5,507 nt of DNA from Rhodospirillaceae bacterium (GTDB taxonomy: Bacteria; Pseudomonadota; Alphaproteobacteria; Thalassobaculales; Thalassobaculaceae): contig NZVJ01000111.1 in NCBI GenBank assembly GCA_002701455.1, positions 1-5,507 on the forward strand. Reading direction: 5' to 3'. The position numbers and the translations under genes were made by a program. Under the pieces are notes generated by a model. The model made no database searches, was not told where the DNA came from, and was given only the letters and a program-made list of their open reading frames with translations. Below, one piece after another: positions 1 through 5,507 of the stretch (position 1 is its first letter; every line of letters starts with the position of its first letter).

Positions 1-348
1 ATAGAGCCCCGCAGCCATTTGAGCGACTGATAGAAATGGTGCACCGGCAAAAAAGCAAAACATGCACAAGGCCTGCATAAAGCCCCGAAAATAAACTGGC
101 CGCCAGTTCTTAGGAGCGAGAAGGTTTAGACCGCCCGATATATAAGCCAAAAATAAAATAAGTGTCAGGTTTCCAGAGGCTCGTATTACCTGGACTTGCC
201 AAAAAGAAGTATCTGGAGAAATGAATTTAATCAGCGAATCCTGGAAAGATAATATAAATACGCCGATTATTAGAAGAAACATTGCAAACAACGGTCTGTC
301 GCCGTCAGGCGAATTAAATATAAACGATTTTAAAATTTTTGAAGTCAT
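1..348 (-). CDS. DMT/EamA-family membrane transporter, N-terminal part (runs off the left edge)
   Basis: This is the first 116 codons of an open reading frame that leaves the window without a stop. The start is ATG at 348-346; an in-frame TGA lies two codons upstream, so it cannot begin earlier, although Met23 is a possible alternative and no good ribosome binding site is visible for either. After a short polar N-terminus come three hydrophobic stretches, at about residues 21-40, 59-73 and 91-110. The layout and pieces such as FQDSLIKFIS, WQVQVIRASGN and RGFMQALCMFCFF resemble the first transmembrane helices of EamA-domain drug/metabolite transporters (10 helices, about 300 residues). Such proteins sit in the inner membrane and export or import small metabolites; the substrate cannot be told from this fragment. 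It is divergent from sucA and separated from it by about 400 bp. Family assignment is by recognition only; another multi-helix permease is the alternative. Confidence 0.75.
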   Translation of the reverse strand, partial: MTSKILKSFIFNSPDGDRPLFAMFLLIIGVFILSFQDSLIKFISPDTSFWQVQVIRASGNLTLILFLAYISGGLNLLAPKNWRPVYFRGFMQALCMFCFFAGAPFLSVAQMAAGLY

Positions 349-460
349 TGCTCAGACCAGCCCGTATTCTGGTTTCCCGCCAGCCTTAAATGCACTTCAA
401 ATAGCTGAAGATGTTCTTTCGTGACATTAAGCCACTATATGCCGGAAAACATTCTAAAAC

Positions 461-489
461 ATTATTATATGATAATGGGGCTAGTTCAA
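461..489 (-). promoter_or_regulatory. Candidate sigma70-type promoter for the divergent transporter gene
   Basis: On the minus strand, TTGAAC (484-489, 4 of 6 matches to TTGACA) is followed after 17 bp by AATAAT (461-466, 5 of 6 matches to TATAAT). A perfect TATAAT (464-469) overlaps the same spot, but with only a 14-bp spacer. Transcription would start near 454, leaving a leader of about 105 nt before the ATG at 348. This is consensus matching in AT-rich DNA, so chance matches are likely; the position and orientation make it plausible. Confidence 0.35.
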
Positions 490-625
490 TCACCACCGAC
501 AATAAATTAGAATAATGTAACGTTTTCACGCGTTTAGTGTTTTGCTGTCGGTATTAAAAGAAAATAATTCTGCGCGAAAAGGCAGATTGTTAAAGGACAA
601 AAAAAATTCTTGTGATGTAAACAAA

Positions 626-643
626 ATAAAAGCCCATAAAAGC
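626..643. repeat. Two tandem copies of ATAAAAGC, period exactly 10 bp
   Basis: ATAAAAGC occurs at 626-633 and again at 636-643, separated by CC. The one-helical-turn spacing and the neighbouring A-tracts (599-606, 619-621, 623-626, 644-649) suggest an intrinsically curved segment or a pair of protein half-sites on one face of the helix. It is short enough to be coincidence in A-rich DNA. Confidence 0.3.
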
Positions 644-647
644 AAAA

Positions 648-665
648 AACTTTTTGATCAAAGTT
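648..665. promoter_or_regulatory. 18-bp dyad upstream of sucA, possible operator
   Basis: The arms AACTTT (648-653) and AAAGTT (660-665) are exact reverse complements around the 6-bp centre TTGATC, and TTGATCAA (654-661) is itself a perfect 8-bp palindrome overlapping the dyad. It lies 15 bp upstream of the candidate -35 element of sucA, a position where a regulator of the operon could bind. I cannot assign it to a known regulator: it is not a CRP site (no TGTGA/TCACA pair), nor an FNR/ANR site (TTGAT-N4-ATCAA). Confidence 0.25.
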
Positions 666-679
666 AATGTACTTTTTAG

Positions 680-707
680 TTGAGAAATAGGCGTAATGGC
701 ATTAAAT
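680..707 (+). promoter_or_regulatory. Weak candidate promoter for the sucA-sucB-lpd operon
   Basis: TTGAGA (680-685, 5 of 6 matches to TTGACA) is followed after 16 bp by TTAAAT (702-707, 4 of 6 matches to TATAAT). Transcription would begin near 714, giving a leader of about 38 nt before the sucA ATG. It is the best pair I found on the plus strand upstream of sucA, but its -10 element is poor and other start points in 560-700 are possible. Confidence 0.22.
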
Positions 708-751
708 GATGCTCGGGGGGAAGACTTTTGAATTAAGATAGTAATTGAAGT

Positions 752-3661
752 ATGACAAAAAATTCCGACATGGAAAACCAGATCAACCCCCAAAACGCTT
801 CATTTCTGATGCAGCTCTACGACGAGTACTTAGCAGATAATTATTCTGTCGATGCTGAATGGAGGCGGTTTTTTTCAAATTTGCCCGGTGATATATCCAT
901 TGATTTTGAGGTGGAAAAGCAAGCTAGCTGGGCGGTATCTAAAACAGAGATTATCGGGATAGAAGATGACGATGGGAGAAAGGAAACCCAGAATAAACAG
1001 ATAGTTGGCGACAACAGTGATATCCGGCTTTCTATTTTGGACTCACTCCGAGCTATTGCCATGATTAGGGCTTACAGAATACGGGGTCATTTAAAAGCTA
1101 AACTAGACCCTCTCAATCTCAACGAACAAGAACCCCACGCTGAATTAGATCCTAGCAATTATGGTTTTGAACCTAAAGACTGGGACCGTCCAATTTTCAT
1201 CGATAATGCTCTGGGATTTGAAAAGGCGTCTCTTCGCCAGATCATGCATGCCTTGGAAAAGACATATTGTGGGTCAATCGGGGTGGAATTTATGCATATA
1301 CAGGACCCTGAGCAGAAGACATGGATACAAAACCGTATAGAGCAGATCCAAAATCAAACTGATTTCACCATATTAGGAAAAAGGACAATACTGGAACGGA
1401 TAACGGCAGCGGAGTGTTTTGAAAAATTCCTCGCTCTGAAATATGTCGGAACTAAAAGGTTCGGACTGGATGGTGCGGAGTCAGTTATTCCTGCCTTAGA
1501 ACAAATCTTAAAGCGCGGGAGCCAACTAGGGTTAGAAGAAGTAGTCGTTGGCATGGCGCATCGTGGCCGCCTTAATGTGCTGTGCAACGTTATGAAGAAG
1601 CCTTTCAGAGCAATTATTTCGGAGTTCTTGGGCAATCCAGCCAATCCGGCTGATGTCGGGGGATCCGGTGACGTGAAATACCATATGGGATCATCGGCAG
1701 ATAGAGAGTTCGACGACAAAATGGTACACCTAACTCTAAATGCAAATCCGTCGCATCTAGAGGTCGTAAACGCAGTTGTAGTTGGAAGAGCTCGTGCCAA
1801 ACAGGCTCAGAGAAGCGACAGTTCCCGCAAAAAGGTTCTAGGGGTTCTATTGCATGGTGACGCTGCCTTTGCGGGGCAGGGGATTGTTTCGGAAGTTTTA
1901 GCTTTTTCGCAGTTAAGAGGATACCGTACCGGCGGGACAATCCACGTTATAATCAACAACCAGATTGGTTTTACAACAGATCCCGCTTTTTCCCGCTCTT
2001 CTCCCTATTCAACTGATGTAGCTAAAATGGTCATGGCTCCAATTTTTCATGTCAATGCAGACGATCCTGAAGCAGTAATTCACGCTACAAGAATAGCAAC
2101 TGAGTTTCGACAGGAGTTCGGCGTGGACGTGATTGTCGATATAATAGGATATAGACGGTTCGGGCATAATGAAGGCGATGAACCTATGTTTACGCAACCG
2201 AAGATGTATAAAAAAATAAAAACACATCCAACAACGCGACAGATCTATGCTGACCAATTGGAGCAAGAAGGCATCATTTCAAAAGGGGGTGGTGATCAAC
2301 TAGTTGCTGAGGAAAACGAACGATTGAAAGAGGAGTTTGACGCCGGGATCAATTATAAGCCAAACAAAGCAGATACCCTTGATGGAATTTGGTCTGGTAT
2401 AAAACTGGCCCAAGGCGGGCCAAGAAGAGGTGAAACGGGGGTTGACCTAGAGATCCTTCGTAAAATTGGTGAATCGCTGTGTAAAATCCCTGATGAATTC
2501 AATATCAACTCAAAGTTAAGGCGAATTTTATTACAAAAGGAAACGATGTTGGGCTTAGGTGAGGGCGTAGACTGGGCTACAGCCGAGGCGCTAGCATTTG
2601 GAAGTCTTCTTGTCCAAGGGAATAGCGTTCGGCTAAGTGGGCAGGACAGCGGACGGGGAACATTTTCCCAGCGCCACTCTGTCTGGACAGATCAAGTTAG
2701 TGAAGAGCGTTACACCCCATTAAACAACTTGCGAGAAAATCAAAAAACCTTTGAAATAATCGACAGTCCATTATCAGAAGCAGCGGTTCTGGGTTTTGAA
2801 TACGGGTTCAGTCAGGCTGAACCCAAAGCGCTAATTCTTTGGGAAGCTCAATTTGGAGATTTCGCAAATGGGGCTCAGGTTATTGTTGATCAGTTTATTA
2901 GTTCTGGAGAAGATAAATGGTTGCGTATGTCAGGATTGGTAATGCTGTTGCCTCATGGTTATGAAGGGCAGGGACCGGATCATTCTTCCGCGCGATTAGA
3001 ACGCTACTTACAGTTATGCGGTGACGACAATCTCCAAGTGGTGAACTGTACTACACCGGCTAACTACTTCCACGTTTTGCGACGGCAATTACAACGTGAT
3101 TTCAGAAAGCCCTTGATCGTAATGACACCAAAATCACTTTTGAGACACAAACTCTGCGTTTCCGCACTGTCTGCTATGGGCCCCGGGACTACTTTTCATA
3201 GAGTAATGCATGACGTAAAGCCTCTTTGCGCGGATAAATCAGTAAAGCGGGTGATAATATGTTCAGGAAAGATTTACTATGATCTTTTTCAAGAACGAGC
3301 AAAACGAAAAATTAAAAATATATTTATCTTAAGGTTAGAGCAACTTTACCCATTTCCAAGAGAGGCGCTGTTAGAAGAATTGGCGAGATTTCCAGAAGCG
3401 GAAGTCGTTTGGTGTCAAGAGGAACCTGAAAATATGGGGGCTTGGTCTTTTGTCGACCGTAGACTGGAAGAGGTGCTTCTTGAGTTGGATGGATTTAGCG
3501 CAAGAGCACAATATATTGGTCGGCCCGAGGCTGCGTCTCCCGCAACCGGCAGCCTTGGGACTCACAATGCGGAACAAACGCTCGTTTTAAATCAAGCTAT
3601 GAGTAACATTAAATTGAGCCACAAAAAAAATATTTCTAGAGGAAGACAGGCTGCTGAGTAG
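752..3661 (+). CDS. sucA: 2-oxoglutarate dehydrogenase, E1 component (thiamine-diphosphate dependent)
   Basis: Complete 969-residue E1o, slightly longer than the 933 residues of E. coli SucA and normal for alphaproteobacteria. It decarboxylates 2-oxoglutarate and reductively succinylates the lipoyl group of SucB, in the cytoplasm. Visible in order: an N-terminal E2-binding segment (about 16-44, FLMQLYDEYLADNYSVD); a variable acidic linker (about 60-90); the first thiamine domain with GMAHRGR (His270), NPSHLE (His335), the metal/ThDP signature HGDAAFAGQG (Asp370) and INNQIGF (Asn403); RRFGHNEGDEP (His472); then the second domain with VDWATAEALAF (about 606-616), WEAQFGDFANGAQ (697-709), LPHGYEGQGPDHSSARLER (733-751) and the C-terminal YIGRPEAASPATG (921-933). 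A basic tail of about 20 residues follows. No frameshift or lost motif is seen. ATG 752 is chosen because an in-frame TGA lies at 746-748. Its upstream sequence has no clear Shine-Dalgarno; ATG at 770 is the alternative and is no better. First gene of the operon. Confidence 0.97.
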   Translation: MTKNSDMENQINPQNASFLMQLYDEYLADNYSVDAEWRRFFSNLPGDISIDFEVEKQASWAVSKTEIIGIEDDDGRKETQNKQIVGDNSDIRLSILDSLRAIAMIRAYRIRGHLKAKLDPLNLNEQEPHAELDPSNYGFEPKDWDRPIFIDNALGFEKASLRQIMHALEKTYCGSIGVEFMHIQDPEQKTWIQNRIEQIQNQTDFTILGKRTILERITAAECFEKFLALKYVGTKRFGLDGAESVIPALEQILKRGSQLGLEEVVVGMAHRGRLNVLCNVMKKPFRAIISEFLGNPANPADVGGSGDVKYHMGSSADREFDDKMVHLTLNANPSHLEVVNAVVVGRARAKQAQRSDSSRKKVLGVLLHGDAAFAGQGIVSEVLAFSQLRGYRTGGTIHVIINNQIGFTTDPAFSRSSPYSTDVAKMVMAPIFHVNADDPEAVIHATRIATEFRQEFGVDVIVDIIGYRRFGHNEGDEPMFTQPKMYKKIKTHPTTRQIYADQLEQEGIISKGGGDQLVAEENERLKEEFDAGINYKPNKADTLDGIWSGIKLAQGGPRRGETGVDLEILRKIGESLCKIPDEFNINSKLRRILLQKETMLGLGEGVDWATAEALAFGSLLVQGNSVRLSGQDSGRGTFSQRHSVWTDQVSEERYTPLNNLRENQKTFEIIDSPLSEAAVLGFEYGFSQAEPKALILWEAQFGDFANGAQVIVDQFISSGEDKWLRMSGLVMLLPHGYEGQGPDHSSARLERYLQLCGDDNLQVVNCTTPANYFHVLRRQLQRDFRKPLIVMTPKSLLRHKLCVSALSAMGPGTTFHRVMHDVKPLCADKSVKRVIICSGKIYYDLFQERAKRKIKNIFILRLEQLYPFPREALLEELARFPEAEVVWCQEEPENMGAWSFVDRRLEEVLLELDGFSARAQYIGRPEAASPATGSLGTHNAEQTLVLNQAMSNIKLSHKKNISRGRQAAE

Positions 3662-3702
3662 CAAAAATATAGATTGGTTTATGTCAATGGTTTGGAAATG
3701 TA

Positions 3703-4941
3703 ATGTCGACTGAAGTAGTGGTCCCGGCGCTGGGAGAATCTGTTACCGAGGCAACGGTTGCAGGTTGGTTGAAAAATACTGGAGACATGGTTGCTCTGGA
3801 TGAGCCTATTGTTGAACTCGAGACAGATAAAGTTACTGTTGAGGTGAATAGTCCCGTTGCCGGTATGTTGGACCGACCAAATTTTAAGGTTGGCGAGACA
3901 GTAGATGTGGGGGCAATTTTATGCATCATTAAAGATTCAAACGATAATACTCAAGCAGTTGTCGATAAAGAAACTCTGGTGCCAACAGCTGCCGGCGGTG
4001 AAAGTGCTGATAGCATTTCAGTTAATACTGCCGCGAAAACTATTTTATCTCCTTCCGTTAGAAAAATCGTGGAAGAAAATAATTTGGATCCAAAACAGAT
4101 TACCGGCACCGGAAAAGATGGCAGGCTCGTTAAGGGTGATGTTCTGGCCGTGCTGAATAGCAGGGCTGATTTAAAAAATGTTGGTGAAGCTAAAGACGAG
4201 GATTTGGAGCAAGCCGTCGTTAAAGAAACTAAATCAGCTAGTCGTCGCGAAGAAAGAGTAAAGATGAGCCGACTGCGGCAGGCAGTCGCTAGGCGCTTGA
4301 AGGAGGCACAAAATACGGCTGCAATGCTTACTACCTATAACGAAGCGGATATGAGTGCGGTAATCTCGATGCGGAATGATTATAAAGTAGCATTTGAAGC
4401 GAAATACAAGGTGCGCCTAGGCTTTATGTCCTTTTTTGTTAAAGCCTGTGTTGATGCTCTAAGGGATTTGCCCGCAGTTAATGCAGAAATCGCCGAGGAC
4501 GAAATAATATACAAGAACTACTACGATATTGGCGTAGCGGTTGGATCGCCTAAAGGACTTGTCGTGCCAGTTCTTCGGGACGCAGATAAAAAAGGCCTAG
4601 CAGAAATTGAACGGTCAATCAGTGATTTTGGTGCTCGCGCCAGGGACGGAAAGCTCACTTTAGATGAGTTGTCCGGGGGTACGTTCACTATTTCTAATGG
4701 AGGCGTTTATGGATCTCTCATGTCGTCCCCAATTTTGAACCCTCCGCAATCCGGAATTTTAGGAATCCATAAAATTCAGGAGCGGCCAATTGCCGTTAAT
4801 GGGTCTGTTGAAATAAGGCCCATGATGTATCTTGCGCTTTCCTATGACCATCGTATTGTCGATGGGAGGGAGGCTGTTACTTTTCTGGTAAAAATTAAAG
4901 AGACAATAGAGGATCCAAGAAGATTAGTTCTTGAGTTGTAA
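3703..4941 (+). CDS. sucB: Dihydrolipoyllysine-residue succinyltransferase, E2 component of 2-oxoglutarate dehydrogenase
   Basis: Complete 412-residue E2o, close to the usual 400-410. It forms the core of the complex and moves the succinyl group from its lipoyl arm to coenzyme A. Three domains are visible: one lipoyl domain (1 to about 78) with ETDKVTVEV and lipoylated Lys43; a peripheral-subunit-binding domain (about 113-150, [16 protein letters not shown] through GRLVKGDVL) that holds E1 or E3; and the acyltransferase domain (about 185-412), containing [20 protein letters not shown] and the active-site block SYDHRIVDG with His383 and Asp387. Together NPPQSGILG and the [12 protein letters not shown] block match succinyl- rather than acetyltransferases. 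The linker after the lipoyl domain is acidic and Ser/Thr-rich, not the Ala/Pro-rich kind. The gene starts 41 bp after sucA; a weak GGAAA (3694-3698) four bases before the ATG is the only ribosome binding signal. Probably co-transcribed with sucA and lpd. Confidence 0.97.
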   Translation: MSTEVVVPALGESVTEATVAGWLKNTGDMVALDEPIVELETDKVTVEVNSPVAGMLDRPNFKVGETVDVGAILCIIKDSNDNTQAVVDKETLVPTAAGGESADSISVNTAAKTILSPSVRKIVEENNLDPKQITGTGKDGRLVKGDVLAVLNSRADLKNVGEAKDEDLEQAVVKETKSASRREERVKMSRLRQAVARRLKEAQNTAAMLTTYNEADMSAVISMRNDYKVAFEAKYKVRLGFMSFFVKACVDALRDLPAVNAEIAEDEIIYKNYYDIGVAVGSPKGLVVPVLRDADKKGLAEIERSISDFGARARDGKLTLDELSGGTFTISNGGVYGSLMSSPILNPPQSGILGIHKIQERPIAVNGSVEIRPMMYLALSYDHRIVDGREAVTFLVKIKETIEDPRRLVLEL

Positions 4942-5010
4942 AAAAAGAACCACAGGATTGCATTACTTTCTGCAACTTTTCAAAGCAAATATTGGTGAGT
5001 ATTAGACCAT

Positions 5011-5028
5011 TGCCGGCTTAAGCAGGCA
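5011..5028. repeat. Imperfect 18-bp palindrome in the sucB-lpd gap
   Basis: TGCCGGCTTAAGCAGGCA is its own reverse complement except for one mismatched pair (G at 5015 opposite A at 5024). The central GCTTAAGC is a perfect 8-bp palindrome. As RNA it would make only a short hairpin with a TTAA loop and an internal mismatch. No U-run follows, so it is not a rho-independent terminator. It lies 22 bp before the lpd Shine-Dalgarno and could be an RNA-processing or protein-binding site, or chance. The rest of the 120-bp gap (4942-5061) shows nothing I can name. Confidence 0.35.
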
Positions 5029-5050
5029 GTCATTAAATCTAGTAAATTTT

Positions 5051-5055
5051 GGGAG
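5051..5055 (+). promoter_or_regulatory. Ribosome binding site that fixes the TTG start of lpd
   Basis: GGGAG lies six bases before the TTG at 5062, a good distance for a Shine-Dalgarno sequence. No in-frame ATG or GTG exists between the upstream stop (TGA at 4996-4998) and the start of the conserved FAD-binding fold, so this site decides the start codon. It is clearly stronger than anything in front of sucA or sucB. Confidence 0.75.
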
Positions 5056-5061
5056 TTAAAA

Positions 5062-5507
5062 TTGGCCAATAAATTTGATCTTGTCGTGATAGGCGCGGGC
5101 CCAGGAGGTTATGTGGCGGCTATAAGGGCCGCTCAGCTTGGCCTTAAAGTGGCATGCGTTGATAAAAGAGAAACGCTTGGCGGTACTTGCCTTAATGTGG
5201 GGTGTATACCATCTAAAGCGTTATTGTCGGCCTCTGAAAAATACATCGACGCTTCGAAGAATTTCTCCGAAATAGGAATTGAGTTATCAGGACTTAAAAT
5301 AAATTTGGAAAAAATGCTGTCCAAGAAGGATAGAGTTGTTGCGGAACTAACAAAGGGAATCCAGTTTTTATTTAAAAAGAATAATGTAATGCGGTTTCAT
5401 GGTGAAGCAGTAATTAAATCTGCTTCAGAAATTGAAGTTACTTCAGTTGATGGTAAAGCGACGCAACTCCAAACCGACAAAATAATAATTGCGGTCGGGT
5501 CAGAGCC
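5062..5507 (+). CDS. lpd: Dihydrolipoamide dehydrogenase, E3 component, N-terminal part (runs off the right edge)
   Basis: The first 148 codons plus two bases of a protein that is normally about 465-475 residues. E3 is a homodimeric flavoenzyme that reoxidises dihydrolipoyl groups on E2 and reduces NAD+. The visible part is the FAD-binding domain: the dinucleotide fold VIGAGPGGYVAAIRAAQLG (residues 9-27), an acidic residue ending the second strand (Asp34, where many relatives have Glu), the redox-active disulfide motif GGTCLNVGCIPSK (Cys43 and Cys48), and the second FAD contact IIIAVGSEP at the edge, where ATGS is the commonest form. Translation starts at TTG; reading from that codon gives MANKFDLVVIGAG, the expected N-terminus. 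It lies 120 bp after sucB, in the same direction and with no terminator between, so it is likely the E3 dedicated to this complex. Whether it also serves pyruvate dehydrogenase or the glycine cleavage system cannot be seen here. NAD-binding and dimerisation domains lie outside the window. Confidence 0.96.
   Translation, partial: MANKFDLVVIGAGPGGYVAAIRAAQLGLKVACVDKRETLGGTCLNVGCIPSKALLSASEKYIDASKNFSEIGIELSGLKINLEKMLSKKDRVVAELTKGIQFLFKKNNVMRFHGEAVIKSASEIEVTSVDGKATQLQTDKIIIAVGSE

Larger units (their letters stand above)
349..751. other. Divergent AT-rich intergenic control region between the transporter gene and sucA
   Basis: No convincing gene lies here in any frame. The region should hold the promoters of both divergent genes. 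From left to right it contains a minus-strand promoter candidate (461-489), 7-bp inverted arms ACCGACA (495-501) and TGTCGGT (546-552) 44 bp apart, a run of roughly helically phased A-tracts (599-649), a 10-bp-period direct repeat (626-643), an 18-bp dyad (648-665) and a weak plus-strand promoter candidate (680-707). The composition is much richer in A/T than the flanking genes. No terminator is expected between divergent genes, and none is seen. Confidence 0.7.

Noticed and set aside
221..424. Plus-strand frame of 67 codons starting with MNLISESWKD
   Set aside because: It overlaps the transporter gene on the opposite strand for most of its length, has no recognisable family features, and the minus-strand reading has clear membrane helices.
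386..427. Minus-strand 13-codon frame (MSRKNIFSYLKCI) upstream of the transporter gene
   Set aside because: No ribosome binding site is visible and the length is easily reached by chance; not enough to call a leader peptide.
611..632. TGTGA half-site suggesting a CRP-type site
   Set aside because: There is no matching TCACA half at the required spacing.
1354..1940. Long minus-strand frames (148 and 108 codons) inside sucA
   Set aside because: They lie opposite the highly conserved thiamine-binding region of sucA, resemble no protein I know and overlap each other; they are antisense shadows.
3681..3702. Earlier ATG codons (3681, 3687, 3698) as starts of sucB
   Set aside because: None is in frame with sucB; 3703 gives the expected N-terminus directly before the lipoyl domain.
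4942..5061. Terminator between sucB and lpd
   Set aside because: The only dyad (5011-5028) gives a short mismatched stem and is not followed by a T-run; the A-run at 4940-4946 is not preceded by a GC-rich hairpin.

Overview
The window carries a tricarboxylic-acid-cycle operon, sucA-sucB-lpd (lpd cut by the right edge). It encodes the E1, E2 and E3 components of the 2-oxoglutarate dehydrogenase complex. A divergent membrane-transporter gene of the DMT/EamA type is cut by the left edge. Each of the four genes is identified by several family motifs. I see no RNA gene, insertion sequence, prophage, CRISPR array or defence system.

Organism: the order sucA-sucB-lpd, with the lpd copy directly behind sucB, is the usual alphaproteobacterial arrangement. 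The E1 motif RRFGHNEGDEP and the E3 start-to-active-site stretch read like alphaproteobacterial homologues. The DNA looks moderately AT-rich (judged by eye, not computed), and the intergenic DNA is very A/T-rich. A low-GC, aerobic, possibly aquatic or marine alphaproteobacterium fits, but that habitat and lineage are inferences. The genes sucC and sucD, often just upstream of sucA in that class, are not here.

Layout: bases 1-348 (minus strand) hold the first 116 codons of the transporter. Bases 349-751 are a divergent, AT-rich control region with a credible minus-strand promoter, a weaker plus-strand promoter candidate, phased A-tracts with a 10-bp direct repeat, and an 18-bp dyad. Bases 752-3661 are sucA, 3703-4941 sucB, and 5062 to the edge lpd. 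The gaps are 41 bp and 120 bp and contain no recognisable rho-independent terminator, so the three genes are probably co-transcribed. The second gap contains an imperfect 18-bp palindrome and the only strong Shine-Dalgarno sequence in the window, which serves a TTG start for lpd.

How they work together: SucA decarboxylates 2-oxoglutarate on thiamine diphosphate and passes the succinyl group to the lipoyl arm of SucB. SucB makes succinyl-CoA, and Lpd reoxidises the dihydrolipoyl group with FAD and passes electrons to NAD+. The transporter has no evident metabolic tie to this and probably only shares the intergenic region. I do not see a previously undescribed system; the findings are modest regulatory or start-site observations.
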